This document shows positions 18,711 to 28,239 of a stretch of 64,000 bases of DNA, piece by piece (within the stretch, counting starts at the first letter, position 1; each line of letters begins with the position of its first letter). The stretch is from Fodinibius salsisoli. Its GTDB lineage: Bacteria > Bacteroidota > Rhodothermia > Balneolales > Balneolaceae. A model generated the notes under the pieces. That model had not been told where the DNA came from, did not search any database, and worked only from the letters and a program-made list of their open reading frames with translations. The position numbers and the translations under genes were made by a program. Location: assembly GCF_026229185.1 (NCBI RefSeq), contig NZ_JAGGJA010000008.1:186001-250000 (forward strand), read 5' to 3'.

Positions 18711-20411
18711 CTATTGGTCTGTTATTTCTCGGGCCGGACCGGGATACCGAATTTCTTCCACCAGATCCTGAACATCCTCAGGAGGATCGGCGGTAAATCT
18801 TGAAATAGTTATAGCCACGACTAAGTTAACGATCATAGCTACCGTCCCAAACCCTTCGGGGGATATGCCAAACCACCAGTCAGCTTCGGTACCGCCTCCG
18901 AAACCTCCCAGTTTGTATTTGATCATATAGAAAAGCATCAGCACAATACCAACAATCATACCCGTAATGGCACCCTGCCGGTTCATTTTCTTATCAAAGA
19001 TACCTAACAAGATGGCCGGAAAGAAAGAGGCGGCCGCTAATCCAAAGGCCAGGGCTACCGTTGCCGCTACAAATCCCGGGGGATTGATCCCAAAGTAGCC
19101 TGCCACAACCACGGCAAAGCCAGCCGCTATACGTGCCCAGACCAGCTCAACTTTTTCCGTTATCTCCGGCATAATCTGTTTTTTAATCAGATCATGCGAG
19201 ATACTTGTCGATATAACCAGTAACAATCCTGCGGCTGTAGATAAGGCTGCTGCCAGTCCACCGGCGGCCACCAACGCAATCACCCAGTTGGGCAGGTTGG
19301 CAATTTCCGGATTGGCCAGTACCATGATATCTTGATCGATTGTAAGCTCATTCTGCTGCTCGTTGGCCACATACTGGATTTTTCCATCGCCATCTTTGTC
19401 ATCGAAAGATAGCAGCCCGGTCTCCTCCCAGTTGGTAAACCAAGCCGGAACTTCATCGTATTGCTCGTTAGAGACGGTTTCAATCAAGTTTACGCGTGCA
19501 AAAGCGGCTATGGCCGGGGCTGTGGTATAAAGGATTGCAATAAAAAGAAGTGCGTAGCCTACGGATTTACGGGCATCACGGACTTTGGGCACGGTAAAAA
19601 ACCGGACAATAACATGCGGAAGTCCCGCCGTGCCAACCATAAGAGCCAGCGTAATGGCAAAGACATCTATGGTTGATTTTGTCCCGGAAGTATATTCTGC
19701 AAATCCTAATTCTTGGTGTAGCTGGTTCAGCTTTTCCAATAGAAATGTACCTGATCCATCGGCTAAAGTGCTTCCAAAACCAAGCTGCGGTACAACATTA
19801 CCCGTAAGCTGAAAAGAGATAAAGAAGGCCGGTACCATATAGGCAAAGATCAGGATGCAGTACTGGGCTACCTGTGTGTAGGTAATGCCTTTCATCCCGC
19901 CCAGCACAGCATAGAAAAAGACAATGACCATCCCGATATAAACACCCATGTTGATCGGGACTTCCAGGAATCGGGCAAAAACGACACCAACTCCGCGCAT
20001 CTGTCCCGCTACGTAGGTAAAAGAAACGATGATGGCACAGACCACCGCGACCGTTCGGGCCACATTCGAATAATATCGATCGCCGATAAAATCAGGAACG
20101 GTAAACTTTCCAAACTTACGCAGGTAAGGGGCCAGCAGCAGTGCCAAGAGCACATAACCACCGGTCCACCCCATTAAATAGACACCGCCGTCGTACCCCA
20201 TAAAGGCAATGAGCCCCGCCATAGAAATAAATGATGCGGCTGACATCCAGTCTGCGGCGGTCGCCATGCCATTGGCTAAGGGCGGAACTTTACTGCCCGC
20301 TATATAAAAATCACTTGTAGAGCCTACTCTCGACCAGATAGCAATGCCAATGTAGAGTGCAAAGGTCAGCCCTACCAGAATATATGTCCATGTTTGAATA
20401 TCCATATCCAA
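18711..20411 (-). CDS. actP: Cation/acetate symporter, ActP-like (SSS family)
   Basis: This 566-aa membrane protein has about 13 helices. The start WTYILVGLTFALYIGIAIWSRVGSTSDFYIAGSKVPPLANGMATAADWMSAASFIS is typical of the ActP/VC_2705 subgroup, as are MAGLIAFMGYDGGVYLMGWTGGYVL and LPHVIVRFFTVP. A hydrophilic insertion near residues 315-360 (an Asp-rich DDKDGDGK loop) sits between helices. Family knowledge: Na+-linked uptake of acetate or other short monocarboxylates. The acs gene downstream supports acetate. It pairs with the DUF4212 gene 21 bp upstream. The symbol is by family resemblance; the substrate is inferred. Confidence 0.9.
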   Translation of the reverse strand: MDMDIQTWTYILVGLTFALYIGIAIWSRVGSTSDFYIAGSKVPPLANGMATAADWMSAASFISMAGLIAFMGYDGGVYLMGWTGGYVLLALLLAPYLRKFGKFTVPDFIGDRYYSNVARTVAVVCAIIVSFTYVAGQMRGVGVVFARFLEVPINMGVYIGMVIVFFYAVLGGMKGITYTQVAQYCILIFAYMVPAFFISFQLTGNVVPQLGFGSTLADGSGTFLLEKLNQLHQELGFAEYTSGTKSTIDVFAITLALMVGTAGLPHVIVRFFTVPKVRDARKSVGYALLFIAILYTTAPAIAAFARVNLIETVSNEQYDEVPAWFTNWEETGLLSFDDKDGDGKIQYVANEQQNELTIDQDIMVLANPEIANLPNWVIALVAAGGLAAALSTAAGLLLVISTSISHDLIKKQIMPEITEKVELVWARIAAGFAVVVAGYFGINPPGFVAATVALAFGLAAASFFPAILLGIFDKKMNRQGAITGMIVGIVLMLFYMIKYKLGGFGGGTEADWWFGISPEGFGTVAMIVNLVVAITISRFTADPPEDVQDLVEEIRYPGPAREITDQ

Positions 20412-20432
20412 TAAATTTGTCGTTAATCCCTG

Positions 20433-20693
20433 TTATCCTTCGTGTACATCGAATTTTTTGTCGAGCCTGTTCATCAGCCACACATAGACAAATATGAGTA
20501 CGACAAATACATAAATTGATCCCTGCTGGGCGAACCAGAAACCAAGTTTAAATCCTCCTATCTGGATACTGTTCAATGGCTCTACAAGGAGTATTCCACA
20601 TCCAAACGAAACGATAAACCAGATACTCGTTAGAATACCCACATAGCGGAGATTAGCATGCCAGTATTCATCCATATTCTTTTCCTTTCCCAT
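20433..20693 (-). CDS. DUF4212 small subunit of sodium/solute symporter
   Basis: This 86-aa protein has two helices (about residues 18-38 and 53-73) and the family pattern YWHANLRYVGILTSIWFIVSFGCGILLVEPLN followed by GFKLGFWFAQQGSIYVFVVLIFVYVWLMNRLD. DUF4212 proteins are encoded beside ActP-like SSS symporters and are thought to be their small subunits. A Shine-Dalgarno-like AAAGGA lies 7 bp before the ATG at 20693. A second Met at residue 7 is also possible. It is the promoter-proximal gene of the pair. Confidence 0.92.
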   Translation of the reverse strand: MGKEKNMDEYWHANLRYVGILTSIWFIVSFGCGILLVEPLNSIQIGGFKLGFWFAQQGSIYVFVVLIFVYVWLMNRLDKKFDVHEG

Positions 20694-20992
20694 CTCATCA
20701 TCCTTTAATTATACCTTATCAAATATCGACTGGCCACCGATCCCTTTGCCGGCCCAGCCGTTATATTACAAACCTGAAAAACAAGCTATAACTTAACAAT
20801 ATAGATCTGAAGTGCAAGCAGCGATAAGAATAATTTTAACCATATAAAATAAAAACCTCCTGCACAAACATGTATACATTCCAATGCCCGATAAGAATGG
20901 TTTTATGTTTTATATGCAAACCAAAACTATTGATAATCTCTCAACGCTTTCTAAAAGTCTCTGGGGGGATATACCAAGCCATAAATGCCCAG

Positions 20993-21571
20993 CTACTTGT
21001 TCCATTTCCGCTGGAAACAGTAGTGCAGCCGACTTAGAATACGTGACTTTTTAGTCCGCACATTGGCTTCTGAAATACCAAAATGCTCACTGGCTTCTTT
21101 GGTCGTTATGTCAGGATTTTCAAGTATATGCTCAATAAACGCTCTCGATTTTTTTTTGAGGTTATTTAAACACACTTCCAATATCTTTTGCCGATCTTCA
21201 TCCTGCAAGTTTTCTATCTGTTGGCCGGGATCTTCCAAATGCTGCTCATAATTTTCTATATCCTCCAGAGTGCCGGTATCTTTGTTCCACTTGTCTTTTT
21301 TCATCCAAAAATACTCATTACGGCAAACCTTAATGAGGTAACTGAAAATTTGCTTTTCATTCCGAATTTTATCTTTCAAGATCTGCTCATAAACAATGAT
21401 AAGCGCTCGTTGTGTACATTCTTCAGCCTCTTGCTTATCTGCCCCCAATACTACCTTGGCATAATCTCTAAGTCTTGAAGTGAGTTCTTTCAGTAGCCTG
21501 TTTACTGTACCCTGATCACCTTCTTTCAGGGCATATACAAATTCGGAATAATCAACTCTGGAAGAACTCAA
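20993..21571 (-). CDS. ECF-type RNA polymerase sigma factor
   Basis: This 192-aa protein has sigma-70 regions 2 and 4. Region 2 (about residues 15-95) includes RDYAKVVLGADKQEAEECTQRALIIVYEQI and FSYLIKVCRNEYFWMKK. Region 4 (about 130-188) ends in a helix-turn-helix (TTKEASEHFGISEANVRTKKSRILSRL). Only a TTG start fits, because a stop lies shortly upstream and there is no early Met. It is divergent from the lipoprotein and CHAT genes, with a 384-bp AT-rich gap, and I infer it controls them or itself. The only anti-sigma-like protein nearby is at 25722-26465 on the far side of the CHAT gene. Confidence 0.88.
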   Translation of the reverse strand: MSSSRVDYSEFVYALKEGDQGTVNRLLKELTSRLRDYAKVVLGADKQEAEECTQRALIIVYEQILKDKIRNEKQIFSYLIKVCRNEYFWMKKDKWNKDTGTLEDIENYEQHLEDPGQQIENLQDEDRQKILEVCLNNLKKKSRAFIEHILENPDITTKEASEHFGISEANVRTKKSRILSRLHYCFQRKWNK

Positions 21572-21955
21572 TTGATGTGTAAATCTTAATTATCCAACTA
21601 ATTTTCCGGCTAAGCCAATAATAAAGCCAAACATTTCCTTATTCGAATATATAACTATTAATAAATCATCCAAATCTCACCTGATAAAAAAATTTTAAAA
21701 CCCATCCGACTAAATCTTTTAAATAATTGTTTTCATTAAACTTAAAGTCATGAAAATGGCATCTTATTTATAGAAAATAATATCTTATTTGCACTAAATA
21801 TTACTTTTACTCAAATTATTTTGTAACAATTGTCTTTCTTTCCACTCTTGTTAATGTAATGGTTATAGGCTTTCAGGGCCTTATTAGCTTAAAAAATTAC
21901 CCCATTACACTTTTTTATAAAACATCAAATACCTCAATAAAATCAAGGACTCATT
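21572..21955. other. AT-rich divergent promoter region, ECF sigma / lipoprotein-CHAT
   Basis: No coding frame is supported. It must hold promoters for the sigma gene on one side and for the lipoprotein and CHAT genes on the other. A near-repeat ATCTTATTTATAG...ATCTTATTTGCAC occurs around 21762-21794 and is the only patterned element I see. A precise promoter cannot be placed by eye. Confidence 0.5.
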
Positions 21956-22153
21956 ATGAAATCTTTCGCTCAGAAACTCATCGCTCTCTCATTCATTATC
22001 GCTCTTGCTACTGGTTGTGCTTCATCCGTAACTGACGCTGGCTTAAGCCCCGAAGCTGATACTCCTCAAACGGAACAGGTCACTCCCGATCAGCCAGATA
22101 ATCCTTTCGGTACTGAGCAAGATGTCCAACCTATCGTAGATAAACCCGAGTAA
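21956..22153 (+). CDS. Small lipoprotein of unknown function
   Basis: This is a 65-aa protein. Residues 1-20 are a lipoprotein signal with the lipobox ATGC (lipidated Cys21). The short mature part is acidic and rich in Pro, Asp and Gln (TPQTEQVTPDQPDNPF) and looks unstructured. AAGGA lies about 8 bp before the ATG, one of the clearer ribosome sites in the window. It is the first gene divergent from the ECF sigma gene and lies 162 bp before the CHAT gene. The position suggests it belongs to the same regulated unit. Confidence 0.75.
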   Translation: MKSFAQKLIALSFIIALATGCASSVTDAGLSPEADTPQTEQVTPDQPDNPFGTEQDVQPIVDKPE

Positions 22154-22315
22154 AATACGTGATTTACGTCATCCAAAGATGATGGCATAATTTCTTATAA
22201 CAGCCAAGAAGCGGATATCTGATAGCCTAACTTATTGAACTTGTTGGATTAGAATAGTATAGAATATTTTTTTAATGTGTAGATAGTAAAATTTACACCT
22301 ATACCTTCTAATCCA

Positions 22316-25300
22316 ATGTGGCTATTAGTCATACTTCTTGGCTTTTTTCAACCTGCTTCGGGGTCAACATCAAGTAATCCAATACTTGATCAGGCCAAAG
22401 CCCAGGGACAATACTATATTCAACAAATCCAGGAGAGGAATAAGCTGGATGAACATTTGTGGGCACTTACAGAGTTAAGTACATCGAACCCGCAAATAAA
22501 GAACTTTATTGAAAAAGAAGTCAACGAGATAGAACCCAACAGTGAGGTTCTCAATCTTTTTCGTGATATCGAAGAGACTACAGAAAAACAGCTAAAAAAA
22601 ATAGTATTTAAAACCGGCTCTAAAAATATTCTGATTGCCCTCCTATTATCAGATATCCCCAACAAAGAGAAAATTTATAATAATTTTGTTAGCTCATTTG
22701 GCTTTCAAAATTCTGGATCTATTAATTATCAAGCTATATGCCGTGCTATATTACAGCGTAAGAAGATATCAAGTCATACTCTTTCTGCCGAATCGTTTCA
22801 ACTGATCCATTTTTTCCTAATTTCAGATAAAAAACGTCGGGAATTTATTTCAGAAGATTACCTGAAAAAGATTGCAGCTAATTGGAAACCCAAACCTCAG
22901 GCAAGTAGCCCAAGCAGTTTAAATTTAAAAAGCATCACTCTTTTACAGTCTCTTTACTTACTTGATCGTTATGCAGAGATCACCCCTCTCCATCGTTCGG
23001 TTTTTCGTTCTAACCTATTTCCAACCTCAGCATTAAAGCTCCGATTCTATCGCTATATCGACTACTCGATCTACAGGACCGGTCGTTATGACCAAAACTT
23101 AGAACTTATCCGAAACTCCCTGCTTCCACTGACAAAATATCTGAATGATAAAAAGGCCGAATTAAGTGCGAAACAGCTGCTGGGCGTTTACTTATACAGT
23201 ATTGGGAAGCTTCACCAGGCACGAGATACCTACCAACAGGTTTTAGCAGAAATTGACGACAAAAGGATAGGTATTAATCGTACGTCCCTCTACAATAATT
23301 TGGGTATCACTTATCTGAAGCTAGGCGAGTATGACAAATATTTAGAACTTCAGTTCAAAGCTTTGGAAAAAGCAATAGAGGTAGAAAATTATGCTCATGA
23401 ATTAGACATCTATAATAACCTGTTTGTTTATTACAAAAGACTTAATGACCGAGAAAATGCTATAGATTATCTTAATAAAGCCTTAACCATAGCTCAACGA
23501 AAAGAACACTCTGAAGATTTAGGCATCATTTATATCTCTTTAGGATCCACTTCCCGAAAATTCAATGACAATCTTCAGGAATCTCAGTCATATTTTGCTC
23601 AGGCAAAAAAATATATAGATCCTCAGAATAACACGAAATACTTTATTGAACTACTCAATGAACAAGCGGAAACTTATGAGCAACAAAAAAAGTTTGAGCA
23701 GGCTTTAGTCAAGCATAATCGTGTTCTTGGATTGACGCCCCAAAAAGAGAACAACCCTACTTATATCGATGCCCTGGTCAATAAAGCTCTGATCAATCTG
23801 AAAATGGATCGGCTGCAAACGGCCAAAAAACTAATTGATCAATTTAGTTCCTCCCAATTACAGTATCTTGATTTTGAACAAATCGTCAAGGCTAATACTG
23901 TCAGGGCTAACTACCTGGAGGAAACGGGACAGCACACAGAAGCCCTGGAACTGCTTCGTCCAACTCTTGAACAGGTATTGGAACGTGCCCAAAGCAGCAC
24001 GGATTTACAAAGCGGATATTGGCATATTGCTGATGAATACCTTGATGCTTTTGATCTTGCTATAAATGTTCACCTCAAGCAGAATCAACCGGAAAAAGCC
24101 GTAACGATTTTAGATCAGCTTAAAACCATTAATGATGCTTCTATTTACCAGAACCCCCTTGTCAAGGCGAGTTTACTTAATGAGTCGGAGCTGACGCAGT
24201 ATAAAAATATTACCAATAGCCTTAATACACAGCGGAAAAACCTTTTGACCGTTCCAGAGGATAAGAAGTTTACGGTTAAGCAACGTATAAACGAATTAGA
24301 GTTGCAAAAACGAAAGTTTGATCGCAAGATTTCCTCTCAGACTGATCGCAACTCTGTTTCTATCTCAGAAATCCAGACTAAATTATCGGCACGGAAACTT
24401 ATCCTGCATATTACCGAACTCAATGATTTTTATTACCTAGCAAGGATAAGCCGTTCGGGAGTATCTGTTGATAAAGTTCCGTTTAACAAACAAACGCGTA
24501 AACTTTTTACCAATGCTGTTCAGCAAGTTGCCAACCACACTACTAATCTCGATTCACTTTATGCTATTTCAGAACTCTTAGGAGTTGAAGGCATTCCGGA
24601 TCGCATTAAAGAAATTACGGTAGTACCTGACAGCTATCTCTATCAGCTACCGGTAGATATTCTTCCTCTAAAAAGGCCACCACACCCTTATAGTTACGGT
24701 GCCACTCAATACTTTATCGAAAAATACCAAACGCACTATATCACGTCCCTCAATAGCTTTGATAAAGAAAACCAAAATGCTGCAAGCCGACAATATAAAT
24801 GGAATTACATCGGCTATGGAATTTCGGAATTTGACACCCATTCCAACAAGAACCTGGTCCCCTTACCCTTTGCTCAAGAGGAAGTTACTTCCATAAAAAA
24901 TCGCCTTAGCAACCTCCAAAATTTACAGACCTTTACCAATACAGGTAGTAAAAAAACAACCTTTTCTCGTACTGCTCCAGAGGCTCGCATTTTACATCTG
25001 GCTACCCACAGCGAGGTTTCGGAACGGGACCCCCTGTTCTCAACAATATACTTGAGTAAAGAAGACAGCGCCAACACTACAAATAATTTTACGGACCAAC
25101 TTTTTGCATACGAACTTTTTGGGCTCAACTTAAGTAATGAAATGATTATGCTAAATTCCTGTAAATCCGGCTCCGGCTCCTATATTCAGGGCACAGGAAT
25201 TATGGGCTTTAGTCGGGCATTACAGTACGCCGGGGCCAATTCATTGGTTCTCAATATTTGGTCCGTCAATGATATGCTCGCTTCTGAATTTGCTATACAC

Positions 25301-25555
25301 TTTTATGAACAGCTTAATGAGGGCAAATCCAAGGCTGAAGCATTACAGAATACCAAACGCTACTTTTTGGCTTCCAAAAATGCGAGTCCTCATTTCTGGG
25401 GCCCATATATGCTGATTGGTAATACTGACCCTATTGTAGAGCCTAATAGAACGATGAATCTTGCAATGGCCGGTTCATTTATCTTCTACTTTTTACTACT
25501 TGTCATTCTTTCTTATTTGCACCAAAAGGGAATATTATTGCGAGGGCAGTCATAG
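22316..25555 (+). CDS. Exported, membrane-anchored TPR-CHAT caspase-like protease
   Basis: This 1079-aa protein starts with a signal peptide or anchor (about residues 1-16), has a long helical region with at least five TPR-like repeats (about 285-490: LGVYLYSIGKLHQARDTYQQVL, YNNLGITYLKLGEYDKYLELQF, YNNLFVYYKRLNDRENAIDYL and others), and then a CHAT domain (about 690-1045). The catalytic pair is intact: His898 in LHLATHSE and Cys949 in LNSCKSGSG. A hydrophobic helix near 1052-1069 ends the protein, with a basic tail. CHAT domains are clan-CD cysteine proteases related to caspases and separase. This topology would put the protease in the periplasm, tethered to the inner membrane. Its neighbours are the ECF sigma and anti-sigma-like genes. 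The substrate is unknown. Confidence 0.9.
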   Translation: MWLLVILLGFFQPASGSTSSNPILDQAKAQGQYYIQQIQERNKLDEHLWALTELSTSNPQIKNFIEKEVNEIEPNSEVLNLFRDIEETTEKQLKKIVFKTGSKNILIALLLSDIPNKEKIYNNFVSSFGFQNSGSINYQAICRAILQRKKISSHTLSAESFQLIHFFLISDKKRREFISEDYLKKIAANWKPKPQASSPSSLNLKSITLLQSLYLLDRYAEITPLHRSVFRSNLFPTSALKLRFYRYIDYSIYRTGRYDQNLELIRNSLLPLTKYLNDKKAELSAKQLLGVYLYSIGKLHQARDTYQQVLAEIDDKRIGINRTSLYNNLGITYLKLGEYDKYLELQFKALEKAIEVENYAHELDIYNNLFVYYKRLNDRENAIDYLNKALTIAQRKEHSEDLGIIYISLGSTSRKFNDNLQESQSYFAQAKKYIDPQNNTKYFIELLNEQAETYEQQKKFEQALVKHNRVLGLTPQKENNPTYIDALVNKALINLKMDRLQTAKKLIDQFSSSQLQYLDFEQIVKANTVRANYLEETGQHTEALELLRPTLEQVLERAQSSTDLQSGYWHIADEYLDAFDLAINVHLKQNQPEKAVTILDQLKTINDASIYQNPLVKASLLNESELTQYKNITNSLNTQRKNLLTVPEDKKFTVKQRINELELQKRKFDRKISSQTDRNSVSISEIQTKLSARKLILHITELNDFYYLARISRSGVSVDKVPFNKQTRKLFTNAVQQVANHTTNLDSLYAISELLGVEGIPDRIKEITVVPDSYLYQLPVDILPLKRPPHPYSYGATQYFIEKYQTHYITSLNSFDKENQNAASRQYKWNYIGYGISEFDTHSNKNLVPLPFAQEEVTSIKNRLSNLQNLQTFTNTGSKKTTFSRTAPEARILHLATHSEVSERDPLFSTIYLSKEDSANTTNNFTDQLFAYELFGLNLSNEMIMLNSCKSGSGSYIQGTGIMGFSRALQYAGANSLVLNIWSVNDMLASEFAIHFYEQLNEGKSKAEALQNTKRYFLASKNASPHFWGPYMLIGNTDPIVEPNRTMNLAMAGSFIFYFLLLVILSYLHQKGILLRGQS

Positions 25556-25640
25556 TAACAAATAGATTTATTTGGAATAAAGAAGGGGGAACTAAGCAAT
25601 AACCTTGGCCGCTACTCAAGAGATTTCGTGCAAAAAAAGA

Positions 25641-25658
25641 GAGGGTAGTTACACCCTC
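25641..25658 (-). terminator. Terminator of the membrane TPR gene
   Basis: GAGGGT (25641-25646) pairs with ACCCTC (25653-25658). On the minus strand the hairpin runs into TCTTTTTTTG. It lies 63 bp past the stop of the 25722-26465 gene. Confidence 0.75.
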
Positions 25659-25721
25659 CCGTAGGAACTATTCTAAAAAATTCTGCTAGACTATCAGTAG
25701 GATAGAATCCGTGATAATTTC

Positions 25722-26465
25722 TTATTCTGATAATGCATCGAGATAACGTTCTGCCACACGACGATAGGCTCCGTTAAGCTCGTAAGCTTTTTGCATATCT
25801 GCCCGCGCTTCTGAAATCAACTCTTTTTGCAGATAGGCATTCCCCCGATACCAATATGCTTTCTCCAGCGATAGCACATCAATATCTGCCTGTCCATTTT
25901 GCTCAATAACATTGCCATAGACTTTTATCGCTTGGCTATATTCGGCTTTGTTATAATATAAAGAACCAAGTGTTAAGCTCAGTTCAACCTTCTTGTCTGA
26001 GGCTAATGCTGCATTCTGAAGCTTACCTTCCAGCAAGTTGATAGCCTGCGTATCATTACCTTCATTAGCAAGTATAATCGCTTTTTCGACGGCATCCTCT
26101 TCGTTCTCAGATGACAGTGTGCCATCTGATGAACGATAATACTGAAGTTCAACATCATCTACAGGAGAAATGAGTTGTTGCGTTGACTGGGAAGCAAAGT
26201 TAATAACGCCAAATACCGTTACCAAAATAGCTACCACAGCAGCTGCTGCATAGTACACATAGGTTGACAATGGAGTAACCTTTGCAGTTTCTTTGCGCTT
26301 ATCCACAATCCCCTTAAGGTTGGCCACGCTCTTCATATAATCCATATACCTCTCATCCTGGATTAACTCTGCCCAAAGCTCATCAACTTCACGAGCAGAA
26401 AGCTGCCCCTCTACATAGAGATCAATTTTATGTTTTAATTCTTCGTTATTTAGTTGCTCAATCAT
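25722..26465 (-). CDS. Membrane TPR protein with anti-sigma-like architecture
   Basis: This 247-aa protein has a short cytoplasmic N-terminal domain (about residues 1-65: LKHKIDLYVEGQLSAREVDELWAEL), one transmembrane helix (about 70-90: YYAAAAVVAILVTVFGVI) and a periplasmic TPR-like part (about 120-245: LGSLYYNKAEYSQAIKVYGNVI, YWYRGNAYLQKELISEARADM). The N-terminal pattern (a helix, then an 'LYVEGQLSAREVDEL' type element) is that of Bacteroidota anti-sigma-like proteins. No zinc-binding His/Cys motif is present. It lies convergent to the CHAT gene, with its sigma partner probably the ECF gene at 20993. Anti-sigma activity is an inference. The decayed gene at 1783-2181 has the same layout. Confidence 0.75.
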   Translation of the reverse strand: MIEQLNNEELKHKIDLYVEGQLSAREVDELWAELIQDERYMDYMKSVANLKGIVDKRKETAKVTPLSTYVYYAAAAVVAILVTVFGVINFASQSTQQLISPVDDVELQYYRSSDGTLSSENEEDAVEKAIILANEGNDTQAINLLEGKLQNAALASDKKVELSLTLGSLYYNKAEYSQAIKVYGNVIEQNGQADIDVLSLEKAYWYRGNAYLQKELISEARADMQKAYELNGAYRRVAERYLDALSE

Positions 26466-26777
26466 AATTTTTCCAATTTATTTTTCGGAAAAAGATCCTG
26501 ATAGTGTTAATCTTTTTTACTTTTATACATCCAACGTTCCTTTAAACTCCCAAAAGAACGAAATTATTTCCTGCGATCATGTCAAATTTAGATTGCCAGG
26601 GAAATATTTAATCCCTTCATTAAACAAGAGTGGTCAAAAAGGGGATTTGTTACAAAAAAGTTAAAAAAACATTCCATCCAATATTATTTACTCCCAAAAT
26701 AACTGTTGTAATCTCATTTAATCCACGTATTTTAGACCCTAATACAACTTTCATTATAAGCCATTCCGAATCTACGA
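26466..26777. other. Gene-free divergent region between the TPR gene and the TlpA-like gene
   Basis: This AT-rich stretch has no supported gene. The short open frame within it has no protein character and overlaps the start of the next gene out of frame. It should contain promoters in both directions. Confidence 0.5.
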
Positions 26778-28226
26778 ATGAAGAATTGGAAATTAATTAT
26801 ATCCATAACCACCCTTATGATGGTGATTTCAGGATGTAAAAACAAACAGGATATATCCCTGTCAGGTTCGATTGATTATGTTGGGTCGGCGGATATTTAT
26901 ATTAGTCAACAGCCACTGCATTATAAATATTCGGATAAAATAAGATATCCCTTACAACCTAACCAAAATGGTGCATTTTCCCTTTCGATCCCGGTTGATT
27001 CTGCCGAAATCGTAGAGCTTCATATTAATGAACAGTCGTACCCCCTCTATATTCAACCAGACAAACCGCTGAAGATAACCATAAATCGCGGTCAATTCCC
27101 TAAATTTGTAGCTATTGAAGGCTATCAAAAGCCCTGGCAAACGACCTATGCTGAATTTTGGGAACAAGAACAAGCCTTATTACAAAGGGTCGCGCAACAA
27201 ATTACAGCTTTCAGGGAAGGCGATTCCACCTCTGTATTGCCACTTTATGAAGAACGCTATCAATTAGCAGGTCAATATTTTAGCCAAACTCCTTTTGAAA
27301 AGCTGTACTTTCAATCCGTTGGAGAGTATCTGGTAAAGCGCCTCGAATACATTACATATAACAGAAATAATCCTGGTTTTGACACGCAGAAAGAACGACA
27401 GCAGGTGCTACAGAAGGCCCGGGAACTTAATTTTTTCTCTTTTGAGTCCCTGCATGCCCAGCGTGCCGGAATCAGAGACTTTACAAACGCATTTGCCAAT
27501 ACTTTTGGCGTTGCCGACAGTCTCCAGGAGAAATACGACCAGCAGCTTATGCAGTACGACATCAAACGATTGGGGTACCCAACGCTCGATTCTGCGCGGA
27601 CCTCAGTTCTGCAATATATAGATGGACGAAAGGCCCGGGCTTATGCCCAACTGCATCTTGTAGCTGAACGGGTTGGCGAAATGCCGCTCGATATTGCTAC
27701 GCCAAGTTATCAAAACTACTTAGAAGAATATTCCGATTTTCCTCGCTACACCTCTTTCCTCGAATCGTTCTATGCGGATATTAAAAGCGTATCTCCCGGT
27801 CAACCTGCCATCCCTTTTGCCTTGCCCGATGCCAATGAAAAAATCGTGCAGATGAAAGATTTTCGCGGTAAATATGTACTCCTCGATTTCTGGGCCAGCT
27901 GGTGTATTCCCTGCCTCGATGCCTTTCCATATATGAGAGAAGCCTATCAAAATTATTCTCGCGACCAATTTGAGATCGTAGCTATTTCTATTGAAGAAGA
28001 TAGTCTGCGATGGAGACAGGCTCTGGAACAGTTCGATAATCCCTGGCCCCAACTTTATGGAGGACAGAGCTTCCAGCAGCCGACCTTCCAAACCTACCGG
28101 GGAGGTGGCATTCCTTTTTATGTTTTGGTAAGCCCAGAGGGTAATATCATTCGCTATAATGATGTTCGTCCCTCCTTTAACCTATCCCAGGTTTTAGATA
28201 GCTTAATTACTCCTTCGAACCCCTAA
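26778..28226 (+). CDS. TlpA/ResA-like thioredoxin lipoprotein
   Basis: This 482-aa lipoprotein (lipobox VISGC, Cys20) has an N-terminal beta domain (about residues 25-115, DUF4369-like), a helical middle (about 120-335) and a C-terminal thioredoxin fold (about 345-475). The redox motif is WCIPC with Cys376 and Cys379, and the cis-Pro region is GGGIPFYVLV. It probably reduces or rearranges disulfides in the periplasm. Large multi-domain TlpA-like lipoproteins of this plan are common in Bacteroidota and their partners are usually unknown. The GH3 gene begins 13 bp downstream, so the two are probably one operon. Confidence 0.87.
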   Translation: MKNWKLIISITTLMMVISGCKNKQDISLSGSIDYVGSADIYISQQPLHYKYSDKIRYPLQPNQNGAFSLSIPVDSAEIVELHINEQSYPLYIQPDKPLKITINRGQFPKFVAIEGYQKPWQTTYAEFWEQEQALLQRVAQQITAFREGDSTSVLPLYEERYQLAGQYFSQTPFEKLYFQSVGEYLVKRLEYITYNRNNPGFDTQKERQQVLQKARELNFFSFESLHAQRAGIRDFTNAFANTFGVADSLQEKYDQQLMQYDIKRLGYPTLDSARTSVLQYIDGRKARAYAQLHLVAERVGEMPLDIATPSYQNYLEEYSDFPRYTSFLESFYADIKSVSPGQPAIPFALPDANEKIVQMKDFRGKYVLLDFWASWCIPCLDAFPYMREAYQNYSRDQFEIVAISIEEDSLRWRQALEQFDNPWPQLYGGQSFQQPTFQTYRGGGIPFYVLVSPEGNIIRYNDVRPSFNLSQVLDSLITPSNP

Positions 28227-28239
28227 GAACTATTATTCT

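Noticed and set aside
26630-26839. 69-codon plus-strand frame before the TlpA-like gene
   Set aside because: Low-complexity translation, no start signal, and it overlaps the true gene start out of frame.
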